Source: Ignavibacteriaceae bacterium
Lineage (GTDB): Bacteria; Bacteroidota; Ignavibacteria; Ignavibacteriales; Ignavibacteriaceae
DNA length: 46,253 nucleotides
Assembly: GCA_023231105.1 (NCBI GenBank)
Contig: JALNWB010000011.1
Coordinates: 1-46,253 of the forward strand
Direction: 5' to 3'
The translations under genes and the position numbers were made by a program. The notes under the pieces were generated by a model. That model had not been told where the DNA came from, made no database searches, and was given only the letters and a program-made list of their open reading frames with translations. This document shows positions 35,145-43,469 of the stretch, piece after piece (the stretch's first letter is position 1; each line of letters starts with the position of its first letter).

Positions 35145-36206
35145 ATGTTAGATAATCTTCTTAAAAATAGAAACAAAATTTACTGGATTTGCCAAATCTG
35201 CGGGTGGGGCGGATTTTTTATTTTCAATTTTTTAATTTACATGAGTTTCGATGGATTCCATTGGAAACGGTCAATAACATTCCCTTACTTTGCGATGGTA
35301 GGAATTGCCGCTACACATATTCTGCGAGACATAATTAAAAAAAGAAAATGGATCGAGAAATCCCCGAAAGAACTTTTTTACCGAATTCTATTTTCCACAA
35401 TTCTTATTTCCTTTATTTTAACTATGGTAGTGCTGGCAATAAATTTTAGCGGTTCAATTATGAACATGCATGAATTTAAAATTGCAGGCGTTTTTGCAAC
35501 TATGTTTAATACGGGAATTTTGATTTTTCTCTGGTCAATTATTTATTTTCTCGTTCATTATTTTGAAAATTATAAGAAGTCGGAAATTGAGCGTCTGGTC
35601 TGGGAAGCCGCCGTAAAAGATTTTGAATTGAAAACTTTAAAGTCGCAGCTAAACCCGCATTTTATGTTTAATGCTTTGAACAGCATCCGGGCTTTAATAG
35701 AAGAAAATCCTACTAGAGCAAAAACAGCAATAACACAGCTCTCAAACATTTTCCGGTATTCATTGAAAATTGAAAGAACGGAAACGGTTCCGTTTGAAGA
35801 AGAAATAAAAACCGTTGAAGATTATCTCGGCCTGGAGCAAGTCCGTTTTGAAGAAAGACTGAAATATAGAATTGAATATTTGCCGGAGGTAAGAAATATC
35901 GAAATTCCTCCGATGATGATTCAAACCTTAGTTGAAAACGGAATAAAGCATGGGCTTTCAAAACTTCCCGAAGGCGGATTTATAAATGTAACCGCGGAAA
36001 AGGAAAATGATTTTTTAAAAATTGAAATTGAAAACTCAGGTTTTGTTTACGACGATGCGATCTTAAAAGCTAAAGGATATGGAATATCGAACACAAAACA
36101 AAGGCTCCATTTACTTTATGGAGATCAAGCAAAGTTTTCCATCGCTAATTTTAATTCACATGTTAAAGTAAAAATTATTTTGCCGGTAGGAGGCAGTAAA
36201 TTATGA
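35145..36206 (+). CDS. LytS-like sensor histidine kinase (His_kinase/GHKL type)
   Basis: The protein has four N-terminal membrane segments (starting at IYWICQICGWGGFFIFNFLI), a coiled linker, then the His_kinase domain with LKSQLNPHFMFNALNSIRAL (His172 from the ATG) and the GHKL ATPase motifs PPMMIQTLVENGIKHGL and GYGISNTKQRL. I chose the ATG at 35145; a TTG at 35118 is in frame but the nine extra residues add nothing. The stop overlaps the LytTR regulator by 4 bases, so the two form a pair. Ligand unknown. No SD-like sequence is evident. Confidence 0.9.
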   Translation: MLDNLLKNRNKIYWICQICGWGGFFIFNFLIYMSFDGFHWKRSITFPYFAMVGIAATHILRDIIKKRKWIEKSPKELFYRILFSTILISFILTMVVLAINFSGSIMNMHEFKIAGVFATMFNTGILIFLWSIIYFLVHYFENYKKSEIERLVWEAAVKDFELKTLKSQLNPHFMFNALNSIRALIEENPTRAKTAITQLSNIFRYSLKIERTETVPFEEEIKTVEDYLGLEQVRFEERLKYRIEYLPEVRNIEIPPMMIQTLVENGIKHGLSKLPEGGFINVTAEKENDFLKIEIENSGFVYDDAILKAKGYGISNTKQRLHLLYGDQAKFSIANFNSHVKVKIILPVGGSKL

Positions 36207-36922
36207 AAGCAATTATTGTTGACGACGAACGTTTAGCGCGCACCGAACTGCGCCGATTACTTGCGCCCTTTAAAGAAATTGACATTATCGCCGAAGCGGT
36301 AAATGCAAAAGATGCAGTGGAAAAAATTACACAGCTTAATCCCGATCTTCTCTTTCTTGATATTCAGATGCCTGGGAAAAACGGTTTTGAATTACTTGAA
36401 GAATTGGAAAGCGCTCCCGAAGTTATTTTTACAACCGCTTATGATGAGTATGCCTTAAAAGCTTTTGAATTTAACGCTCTCGACTATTTACTAAAACCGA
36501 TTGAACCACACCGCCTTGAAGAAGCGATCAAACGTGTAACGACAAAAACAAAAGCCGAAAAATTTATTTCCACCGAGAAACAATATCTGACGGCAGAAGA
36601 CCAAGTTTTTGTGAAAGACGGCGACCGATGCTGGTTTGTTAAATTAGCAGAAATTCGTTTGTTTGAGTCTGAAGGAAATTACGCACGCCTTTATTTTAAC
36701 GACTTCAAACCGTTGATACTGCGAACGCTTAATTCTCTTGATGAACGTCTCGATCCGCGGACTTTTTTCCGTGTGAATAGAAAACACATTGTTAACTTAA
36801 AATGGATTGATAATATTGAACCCTGGCTCAACGGCGGGCTTCTTGTGAAATTAAAAGGTGGACAAAAAGTTGAAGTGTCGCGAAGACAGTCAGTAAAATT
36901 TAGAGATATGCTCAGTTTATAA
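36203..36922 (+). CDS. LytTR-family response regulator
   Basis: The 239-residue protein has a receiver domain at 1-120 (MKAIIVDDERLARTELRRLL; phospho-acceptor Asp53 in FLDIQMPGKNGF; TTAYDEYALKAFEFNALDYL with the conserved Lys in LLKP) and a LytTR DNA-binding domain at about 140-238 (IRLFESEGNYARLYF, FFRVNRKHIVNL). It is translationally coupled to the sensor kinase in front. Such pairs typically control envelope or transport genes; targets are not seen here. The gene ends at a clear terminator. Confidence 0.94.
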   Translation: MKAIIVDDERLARTELRRLLAPFKEIDIIAEAVNAKDAVEKITQLNPDLLFLDIQMPGKNGFELLEELESAPEVIFTTAYDEYALKAFEFNALDYLLKPIEPHRLEEAIKRVTTKTKAEKFISTEKQYLTAEDQVFVKDGDRCWFVKLAEIRLFESEGNYARLYFNDFKPLILRTLNSLDERLDPRTFFRVNRKHIVNLKWIDNIEPWLNGGLLVKLKGGQKVEVSRRQSVKFRDMLSL

Positions 36923-36956
36923 AACACCAGAGAACAAAAATCAAATTCCAAATAAT

Positions 36957-36990
36957 AAAAAAGCGGGAAGTTATTCCCGCTTTTTTATTA
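36957..36990. terminator. Bidirectional intrinsic terminator after the LytTR gene
   Basis: AAAAAAGCGGGAA at 36957-36969 pairs perfectly with TTCCCGCTTTTTT at 36974-36986, a 13-bp stem with a GTTA loop and flanking A- and T-runs. It serves the LytTR gene and could also stop transcription from the convergent gdhA gene. Beyond it, 37000-37110 is low in complexity with repeated CATTCATCC-like words. Confidence 0.92.
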
Positions 36991-37164
36991 CTCCTAATTC
37001 CTAAACTGATAAACCAGAACAAAATAATTTGGAATGATTGAATGGCTGCATGACTGAATGAAAACCATTCATCCATTCATTTTCATTCATCCATGCGCTT
37101 ACTATTTTATACTCAGCAAATATTCTCGCCATTCTTCGTTTAATATTTTTACTAACTATCTAAT

Positions 37165-38505
37165 TTATACTAACCCTTGATCCATCATTGCATCAGCAAC
37201 TTTAAGGAAGCCGGCAATGTTAGCGCCGTTAACATAATTTCCGGGCGTACCAAAACGGTCTGATGTTTCAATACATGTATTGTGAATTCTTACCATAATT
37301 TCATGCAAACGTTTATCAACTTCTTCTGCTGACCAGGGAAGACGCATACTGTTTTGCGACATTTCCAATCCTGACGTTGCAACACCGCCTGCATTTGCAG
37401 CCTTTCCCGGGGCGAAAAGAACTTTTGCTTCTCTGAAAGTATGATATCCTTCCAAAGTTGTCGGCATATTTGCAACTTCGCAAACGCATTTAACGCCGTT
37501 TTTGATTAACTCTTTTGCATTATTCACATCAAGTTCATTTTGCGTTGCGCAAGGCATAGCAACATCAACTTTAACGCTCCACGGACGTTTGCCGGCAAAA
37601 AATTCCACTTTGAATTTATCCGAAAAATCTTTAACCGTATCTTTTGCGCTTGCACGCATTTCTAAAAGATAATCTATTTTCTCGCCGGAGATTCCGTCTT
37701 TATCATAAACAAAACCGTCAGGACCAGAAATAGTTAGAACTTTTCCGCCAAGCTGATTGATCTTTGTTATTGCGCCCCAGGCAACGTTTCCGAATCCGGA
37801 AACTGCAAAAGTTTTTCCTTCAATACTTTCGTTTATGGTTTTTAACATTTCTTTTACAAAATAAACTCCGCCAAAACCGGTGGCTTCGGGACGAATAAGT
37901 GAGCCGCCCCAATTAATTCCTTTTCCGGTTAGTACACCGGTAAATTCATTTTTCAATCTTTTATATTGACCGAAAAGAAATCCTATTTCTCTTCCGCCAA
38001 CACCAATGTCTCCTGCAGGAACATCTGTATCTGCACCAATATGCCGGAATAATTCCGACATAAAACTCTGGCAGAAACGCATAACTTCGTTATCACTTTT
38101 TCCTTTAGGATCAAAATCGGAGCCGCCCTTACCGCCGCCCATTGGTAAAGTAGTTAAACTATTTTTGAATGTCTGTTCGAATCCTAAAAATTTTAAAATG
38201 CCCATCGTTACCGAAGGGTGAAAACGTAATCCGCCTTTGTACGGACCAATGGCGCTGTTAAACTCGATACGGTAACCGCGGTTAACGTGGATTTCTCCCT
38301 GGTCATCCATCCACGGAACGCGGAAAGTAATTGAACGTTCCGGCTCAACCATTCGCTCTAAAATTTTTGCGTGTTTGTATTCGGGATGTTTTTCTAAAAC
38401 TATTTCAAGTGATTCGGTAATTTCTTGAACCGCTTGATGAAATTCAGGTTCAGCGGGATTTTTTGCTTTTACATCCGCTAATAACCTTTGAAGATACTCT
38501 GACAT
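37165..38505 (-). CDS. gdhA: NADP(H)-type glutamate dehydrogenase
   Basis: The 446-residue protein matches the hexameric (GDH family I, about 450 residues) enzyme that makes glutamate from 2-oxoglutarate and ammonia. GPYKGGLRFHPSV, then LPMGGGKGGSDFDPKGKSD with the catalytic Lys126, TDVPAGDIGVGGREIG and the nucleotide-fold motif VSGFGNVAWGA are visible. The cofactor is inferred from the family. The gene is monocistronic, with a long structured upstream region (38506-38700). Confidence 0.96.
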   Translation of the reverse strand: MSEYLQRLLADVKAKNPAEPEFHQAVQEITESLEIVLEKHPEYKHAKILERMVEPERSITFRVPWMDDQGEIHVNRGYRIEFNSAIGPYKGGLRFHPSVTMGILKFLGFEQTFKNSLTTLPMGGGKGGSDFDPKGKSDNEVMRFCQSFMSELFRHIGADTDVPAGDIGVGGREIGFLFGQYKRLKNEFTGVLTGKGINWGGSLIRPEATGFGGVYFVKEMLKTINESIEGKTFAVSGFGNVAWGAITKINQLGGKVLTISGPDGFVYDKDGISGEKIDYLLEMRASAKDTVKDFSDKFKVEFFAGKRPWSVKVDVAMPCATQNELDVNNAKELIKNGVKCVCEVANMPTTLEGYHTFREAKVLFAPGKAANAGGVATSGLEMSQNSMRLPWSAEEVDKRLHEIMVRIHNTCIETSDRFGTPGNYVNGANIAGFLKVADAMMDQGLV

Positions 38506-38628
38506 AATAACCTCAATTAAAAAGATTCTGGTGATAAAAATTAATTTTATTAGTTACGACAGATTTTATGGCTGGTATGAATAAAGAATTGAATAAAGTT
38601 TTTCGCTTTACGAAGAGAGTGCAGACCG

Positions 38629-38692
38629 GATTCATCATTTCTTCAATTTTCTCCTGCCTGGCGGCAGGTAAAATTGATGAAAAGCCGGCTGT
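38629..38692. repeat. Long imperfect inverted repeat upstream of gdhA
   Basis: Outer arms start at CCGG and end at CCGG; inside, TTCAATTTT and AAAATTGATGAA face each other, and the centre CTGCC-TGGC-GGCAG is a perfect 5-bp hairpin. The CCTGCC/GGCAGG core is a common kind of dispersed palindrome in this group. It lies in the direction of the gdhA leader and could act as a regulatory hairpin, but the distance to gdhA (over 120 bases) makes this uncertain. Confidence 0.55.
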
Positions 38693-38782
38693 TTTGAGAA
38701 TTTGTTTCCATAAAATCTAAAATGTTAATGAGTAAACTTAAGGGTTATGGAAACAACTAAAAAATTTTTCTTGTTAGAGGAA

Positions 38783-38819
38783 ATTAAAACCACCGACATT
38801 TTGAAAATGCCGGTGGTTT
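38783..38819 (-). terminator. Intrinsic terminator of the glutaredoxin-like operon
   Basis: AAACCACCG at 38787-38795 and CGGTGGTTT at 38811-38819, with further pairing of CATTTT to AAAATG, make a stem of about 15 bp with one mismatch. On the minus strand it is followed by TTTTAATTT. It lies about 60 bases past the stop of the 70-residue membrane protein gene. Confidence 0.75.
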
Positions 38820-38879
38820 CTATCAATTAAATCTGATAATAGTTGACTGAAAACTGATCCGCCGCGGCGAACTTCCAAC

Positions 38880-39092
38880 TTATTTCTTCTTCAATTCTTC
38901 AATCTGATCAAGTGCAGAATGTACCATCATGGTCACTCTTGCCATTGGTCCGCCGATTAAAAATAATGCGCCTGCAAATGCAAATGAGAGCCAATTAGCG
39001 TTGTTGAAGCTAATTACCATTCCCACTAATCCGACAACAGCGGCAATTATTCCGCCGGGAACTCCCATCGGGCAGCGAAGTTTTTTGTTCAT
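38880..39092 (-). CDS. Small two-helix membrane protein, DUF2892-like
   Basis: The 70-residue protein has two hydrophobic helices (VPGGIIAAVVGLVGMVISF and WLSFAFAGALFLIGGPMA) separated by a short turn, with a basic C-terminal tail. The pattern resembles YgaP/DUF2892 membrane parts, but I am not certain of the family. It overlaps the glutaredoxin-like gene upstream by 4 bases, which suggests the two act together in redox or sulphur handling. This role is inference. Confidence 0.65.
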   Translation of the reverse strand: MNKKLRCPMGVPGGIIAAVVGLVGMVISFNNANWLSFAFAGALFLIGGPMARVTMMVHSALDQIEELKKK

Positions 39093-39349
39093 GTTCTGAT
39101 CCTTTCATTTAGTTTAATGATAAGTTCTTCTTTTGTAGGTAAACTTCTAAATATTATTTCATTGTTTAGTAAAAGTACCGGCACTGCGTGAATACCGAGT
39201 TTAAAACTTTTCACCCAGCCGATAGGTGAACTCACCAACGTTTCTTTTAATTCAAATTTATTGCCGTATTGTGGAAGTACTTCTTTCAAAAGCCTTTTAA
39301 AAACTCTGCAATGCGGACAAGTGATCCCATAAAATAATTCTAATTTCAT
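39089..39349 (-). CDS. Glutaredoxin/thioredoxin-like small redox protein
   Basis: The 86-residue protein starts LELFYGITCPHCRVFKRLL, with a CPHC active site at residues 11-14, and continues with the cis-proline region GIHAVPVLLLNN, the usual glutaredoxin landmarks. It is cytoplasmic and likely exchanges electrons with a dithiol partner. Its stop overlaps the start of the small membrane protein gene. A promoter is expected within 39350-39509, shared with the divergent sensor kinase. Confidence 0.85.
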   Translation of the reverse strand: MKLELFYGITCPHCRVFKRLLKEVLPQYGNKFELKETLVSSPIGWVKSFKLGIHAVPVLLLNNEIIFRSLPTKEELIIKLNERIRT

Positions 39350-39509
39350 ATTCTCTTTTTTTGTTTACTATAAGATAAAGAGTTTCAAAATCATTTCAGT
39401 TCATTTTTTAGAAATGTTCTTTGTTCAATAAAAGAATATTTTTCTTAAATTTACTCCTAAACGTTGAGAATAAACTTCATATTCAGATTTTTCAATCTTA
39501 AACTTGGTA

Positions 39510-42503
39510 ATGAAGAAAAAAATAATTTACTCCCTCATTCTGATCCTTAATCTAACTTGCCTGCTAACCGGACAATTTAGATTTGATTTTTCCGTTAAAG
39601 ATATTCGCTCAGAATATTCTCTTCAAGTATGGACGAAGTACGATGGATTACCCTCCAACACGCTTTACGGCTTGGTAAAAGGCGATGACGGTTTCTTTTG
39701 GATCGGAACAAGCAACGGTTTGGGAAGATTTGACGGTTCTGAGTTCAAAGTTTTTAATGCCGCAAACGTTCCCCAAATAAAAGCGAACATCGCTACTGAT
39801 TTATTTAAAGATCGAAGCGGAAGAATCTGGTTTACCAACGGTGGCGCCGGTCTGTTGGTAATGAATAATGAAAAATTTTCGAGAATATCGGAAGACGAAG
39901 GACTTTCTTTGAATCATCCGAGTTCGTTTGCGGAAGATGAGAAAGGAAGAATTTATATCGGGACTTTCGGTGGAGGTTTAAATATTTTTCAAAATGAAAG
40001 ATTCAAAGTAATCAACAAAGAAAGCGGGTTAAGCAGTAATGATATTCATTCCCTTCTAATTGATAAACAAGAAAGAATTTGGATCGGCACTTACGATGAA
40101 GGAATAAACCTCATCGATGGAAACGGAATTAAAAAATTTAATCGTTCGAATGGGCTACTCAATTCCGCCGTAGAACAAATTTTTCAAGATTCAAAAGGAA
40201 AAATCCTGGCGGCAACACATCAAGGCGTTTTTACTTTTAAAGGCAAATCATTTGAAATCGATCGTGAAATGCTTCCTTTGAAAGGGAAAGCAATTAACCA
40301 TATCGCCGAAGATGGTGAAGGGAATTTATGGTTTTCAACTTCTACCTTCGGAATTTACATTTACAACGGTAAAACTTTCGTTCACCTTGGCACAGACAAC
40401 CTTTTAAACTCCAATGATATTTCTCAGGTGCTTCCGACTAAGTTTGGCGTGTGGATTTGCAGCTTAACCAGCGGTCTTTCACTTCTAAAACAAAACAGAA
40501 TAAAAGTTCTTTCCGAAAAACAAGGATTACCTTATAAAAAAGCCCGAACTGTTTTTCAGGCACCGGATGATATTTTGTGGATCGGGACAAGCAATGGAGT
40601 TGCAAAGTATGATGAACAAAAGAACAATCTTACACCAATCAAATCAAACTTCTCCGACTTATCCGTTCATGCCTGGGCAGCAAATGCAAATGGAGAAATA
40701 TTTTTTGGAACACAGTTGCATGGTTTATTAAAAATTGTTGATGATAAAATAGTTGGTTCTGCCGACCGTAAATTGTTGAAAGTAAATTTTATCCGCTCTT
40801 TAAAATTTGACGATGACGGAACACTTTGGATAGGAACAAACGGCGCAGGGGTTGTTTTATTGAAGAACGGGAAAACAAAATTTATTGATAAATCTTCCGG
40901 GCTTGCAAGTGATTTTATTGCTTGCATCTGTAAAGACCATCAAAATAATTTTTGGATCGGAACATCCGGCGGAGGCATTTCTGTTCTAAACAGAGGCGGG
41001 TCAATCATAAAAACAATTTCCGATAAAGACGGACTTGCGAATAATATAATTAATTCAATTATCGAAGATGAAAAAGGTGTTATCTGGGTAGGAACGAGCG
41101 TTTCGGGAATAAGCAGAATAAAAGATAATATCATTTATAATTTTAATGAACGAAACGGACTTTATTCCAACACTATTAAAAAACTTTTGTACGATGGGAA
41201 AGGACGCTTTTGGGCTACTTCGGATCGAGGTGTTTTTTCACTTGAAAGAAAAACTTTAAATAATGTCGCCGACAAAAAACTCGAAAAACTTATTTTTAGT
41301 TTGTTCGGGAAAAATGAGGGAATGCTCAGCGATGAGTTTAATGCAGTTGCCGATAATGCCGGCTGCATTTCACGCTCCGGGAAAATTTACGCTCCTTCAA
41401 ATGATGGTGTTGTTATTATCGATCCGAAACTTTTTTCAACCACTGCGGAAATACCAAGCGTTTATATTGACGATGTTTTCATCAATTATAAGGAAAGTTC
41501 GAAAAAAGTATTGGGAAATCTTCCGCCCAATACGGAATCCGTTCAAATCAATTACGGAGGAATTTCTTTTCTCAATGGAAAAAATCTTAAGTATAAATTT
41601 ATGCTCGAAGGAATTGACAAAAACTGGGCTTTTGTCGGAACGCGGCGTCAAGCTTTTTTCACTCACCTTCCTCATGGTAGTTATACATTTAAAGTAGTTG
41701 CCATTACTCCGGATGGAACAGAAAGCGATAAAGCGGCGGTAATTGGTTTTACTATTTACCCTTATTTTTGGCAGACGTTATGGTTTAAAATTCTTGCCGC
41801 CATTGCTATTGTTGGATTCATAACAATTTATCTCCGCTTTTATTTCAAAAGAAAATATAAACTGAAAGTGAAAAAGATTGAAGCCGAAGCTGCATTAGAA
41901 AGAGAACGGATGAGAATTTCCAAAGATATGCATGATGAACTTGGTGCGAGTTTAACTAAAATTTCACTCATGAGTGAGCTGGCAAAAAGAAATGTAACTG
42001 ATCCCGGTCAATTGAAAAAAGAATTGGAGACGATTTCCGAAGCAAGTAGAAATGTAGCTTCAAGTATGGATGAAATTGTTTGGGCGGTAAATCCTAAAAA
42101 CGATACGCTTGAGAAAACAATTTTTTATATCGTCCAATATATTGAAGAATATTTGTCATCAACTGAAATTGAATTTATCGTTGATATTCCGGACCCGGTT
42201 CCCGTACATTTTATTCATGCCGAATTGAGGCACAATTTATTCCTCGTGATAAAAGAAGCCGTTAACAATATTGTAAAACATTCCTGCGCCGGTACTGTGC
42301 AGCTAAAAATCGTCATCAGCAATTCCGTTTTTAATCTTCAGCTTGAAGATAACGGGAAGGGGATTGACCTTACATCCGTTAATCAATTTAGTAACGGATT
42401 GAAGAACATGAAAAAAAGAATTGAGGATTTTGATGGAAGTTTTGATATTTCCAACAATGCACAAAATGGAACAAAAATAAGCATTAAACTTCCGCTGCAA
42501 TAA
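39510..42503 (+). CDS. Exported two-component-regulator-propeller sensor histidine kinase (NarX/HisKA_3 type)
   Basis: The protein begins with a signal peptide or anchor (MKKKIIYSLILILNLTCLL). About 14 Reg_prop repeats follow, each with a core like DDGFFWIGTSNGLGRFDG, forming a double beta-propeller at about residues 30-640. A Y_Y_Y domain (KYKFMLEGIDKNWAFVGT) then precedes one membrane segment (WFKILAAIAIVGFITIYLRF). The cytoplasmic kinase has HisKA_3 (RISKDMHDELGASLTKI; phospho-acceptor His808) and the ATPase motifs KEAVNNIVKHS and LEDNGKGIDL. I use the ATG at 39510, since the TTG at 39504 adds two residues only. The regulator gene follows 73 bases downstream. Confidence 0.92.
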   Translation: MKKKIIYSLILILNLTCLLTGQFRFDFSVKDIRSEYSLQVWTKYDGLPSNTLYGLVKGDDGFFWIGTSNGLGRFDGSEFKVFNAANVPQIKANIATDLFKDRSGRIWFTNGGAGLLVMNNEKFSRISEDEGLSLNHPSSFAEDEKGRIYIGTFGGGLNIFQNERFKVINKESGLSSNDIHSLLIDKQERIWIGTYDEGINLIDGNGIKKFNRSNGLLNSAVEQIFQDSKGKILAATHQGVFTFKGKSFEIDREMLPLKGKAINHIAEDGEGNLWFSTSTFGIYIYNGKTFVHLGTDNLLNSNDISQVLPTKFGVWICSLTSGLSLLKQNRIKVLSEKQGLPYKKARTVFQAPDDILWIGTSNGVAKYDEQKNNLTPIKSNFSDLSVHAWAANANGEIFFGTQLHGLLKIVDDKIVGSADRKLLKVNFIRSLKFDDDGTLWIGTNGAGVVLLKNGKTKFIDKSSGLASDFIACICKDHQNNFWIGTSGGGISVLNRGGSIIKTISDKDGLANNIINSIIEDEKGVIWVGTSVSGISRIKDNIIYNFNERNGLYSNTIKKLLYDGKGRFWATSDRGVFSLERKTLNNVADKKLEKLIFSLFGKNEGMLSDEFNAVADNAGCISRSGKIYAPSNDGVVIIDPKLFSTTAEIPSVYIDDVFINYKESSKKVLGNLPPNTESVQINYGGISFLNGKNLKYKFMLEGIDKNWAFVGTRRQAFFTHLPHGSYTFKVVAITPDGTESDKAAVIGFTIYPYFWQTLWFKILAAIAIVGFITIYLRFYFKRKYKLKVKKIEAEAALERERMRISKDMHDELGASLTKISLMSELAKRNVTDPGQLKKELETISEASRNVASSMDEIVWAVNPKNDTLEKTIFYIVQYIEEYLSSTEIEFIVDIPDPVPVHFIHAELRHNLFLVIKEAVNNIVKHSCAGTVQLKIVISNSVFNLQLEDNGKGIDLTSVNQFSNGLKNMKKRIEDFDGSFDISNNAQNGTKISIKLPLQ

Positions 42504-42505
42504 AT

Positions 42506-42530
42506 TAACACGTTTGTGTTAGAGAAATTT
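42506..42530 (+). promoter_or_regulatory. Small hairpin in the kinase-regulator gap
   Basis: TAACAC at 42506-42511 pairs with GTGTTA at 42516-42521 around a GTTT loop and is followed by GAGAAA. A very similar unit, TCACAC with GTGTGA around TTTC and followed by GAGAAA, lies at 43397-43418. No T-run follows, so termination is unlikely. Confidence 0.4.
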
Positions 42531-42576
42531 ATTTCGATAAGATTAAGTTTGATCTAACATTTTTAGATTTGAAGAT

Positions 42577-43209
42577 ATGAGCAAAATAACAGTAGCAATA
42601 GTTGAAGATAATCTTGAGGTTTCCCAGAGTTTGGAGTTGTTGCTTAATTCAACCGAAGAATATGTGTGTGTTGGAACTTGCCCAGATACTGCTACCGCCC
42701 TTAAAACTTTACCGGATTTATCCCCGGATGTAATTTTGATGGATATTAATTTACCCGATGAATCGGGAATAGAATGCATTAAAAAATTGAAACCCCAGCT
42801 CAAGCATTCCCAAATTATTATGCTTACGATGTACGAGGATAGTGAAAAAGTTTTTGAAGCCTTAGCAAGCGGAGCCATTGGTTACTTACTAAAACGGACG
42901 ACAAAAGAAAAACTCCTTGCCGCAATTAAAGAAGCGTTTGAAGGAGGCTCACCAATGTCAATGGAAATTGCAAGAATGATTGTAAAATCATTTGTAAACG
43001 TTCCTAAAAAAAATGAACTGAAAGAAGTTCTTACGGAAAGAGAATGGGAAATATTGGAACATCTTGCAAAAGGAAAGCGGTATAAAGAAATTGGCGCTTC
43101 ACTATTCATAGGAACTGAAACCGTACGAAGCCATTTACGAAACATTTATGAAAAACTGCAAGTCCGTTCTTCTACCGAAGCGGTGCTTAAATACCTGGAC
43201 AACAAATAA
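42577..43209 (+). CDS. NarL/FixJ-type response regulator
   Basis: The 210-residue protein has a receiver domain at 1-120 (ITVAIVEDNLEVSQSLELLL; phospho-acceptor Asp56 in ILMDINLPDESGIECIKKL; the conserved LLKRTTKEKLLAAI) and a LuxR-type helix-turn-helix at about 145-210 (LTEREWEILEHLAKGKRYKE, IGTETVRSHLRNIYEKL). It pairs naturally with the HisKA_3 kinase in front. The next gene in the same direction, 260 bases on, is the T9SS cargo protein. Confidence 0.94.
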   Translation: MSKITVAIVEDNLEVSQSLELLLNSTEEYVCVGTCPDTATALKTLPDLSPDVILMDINLPDESGIECIKKLKPQLKHSQIIMLTMYEDSEKVFEALASGAIGYLLKRTTKEKLLAAIKEAFEGGSPMSMEIARMIVKSFVNVPKKNELKEVLTEREWEILEHLAKGKRYKEIGASLFIGTETVRSHLRNIYEKLQVRSSTEAVLKYLDNK

Positions 43210-43270
43210 ACAAGTTTTTATTTTTTCTGATACTACATTTTCCCCTTGAAAAAAACTTAAGAAAAAAAAT

Positions 43271-43308
43271 GAATAATGAATCACCGATTAATCGGTGATT
43301 CATTATTC
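43271..43308. repeat. Perfect 38-base palindrome
   Basis: The arms GAATAATGAATCACCGATT (43271-43289) and AATCGGTGATTCATTATTC (43290-43308) are fully complementary without any loop. It follows the response regulator gene, with an A-rich run before it (43262-43269) and no T-run after it. It could be an inverted binding site, a terminator for minus-strand transcripts, or a repeat. Confidence 0.7.
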
Positions 43309-43396
43309 GATATTCATTTATCGCTAACATGTTGTTTCTAACTACTTTCTACGAGCCTACTCATCTCTTGTGACTTATCTCAATCTCGTAAAAAAT

Positions 43397-43469
43397 TCAC
43401 ACTTTCGTGTGAGAGAAAACCTCTTTGTTCATTGTAGCTTTCGTACGCAAAAACAAAAGAGGAAAGAAA
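43397..43469 (+). promoter_or_regulatory. Structured leader that pairs the ribosome-binding site of the T9SS cargo gene
   Basis: First hairpin: TCACAC (43397-43402) with GTGTGA (43407-43412). Second hairpin: CCTCTTTGTT (43420-43429) with AACAAAAGAGG (43452-43462), one base bulged, so the ribosome-binding sequence AGAGG is hidden in the stem. The loop ends with GCAAAAAC. The start codon follows 7 bases behind GAGG. The same layout and the same GCAAAAACAAA word occur before the ATG at 46209. Confidence 0.65.

Larger units (their letters stand above)
38506..38879. other. Gene-free stretch between gdhA and the next minus-strand gene
   Basis: No reading frame is convincing here. It holds an imperfect long inverted repeat at about 38629-38692 whose tip is CTGCC-TGGC-GGCAG, then a perfect 12-base inverted repeat (TTGTTTCCATAA at 38702-38713 with TTATGGAAACAA at 38745-38756), and finally the terminator of the upstream gene pair at 38787-38819. 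gdhA reads away from here, so its promoter must be at the left end. Confidence 0.6.

Noticed and set aside
37000..37110. Tandem repeat array with CATTCATCC-like words
   Set aside because: The words are irregular in spacing and sequence; it is low-complexity intergenic DNA rather than a true array.
43425..43469. TTG start for the T9SS cargo gene at 43425
   Set aside because: It lies inside the leader hairpin and would place basic residues (RKNKRGKK) before the signal peptide. The ATG at 43470 has a good SD at the right distance.
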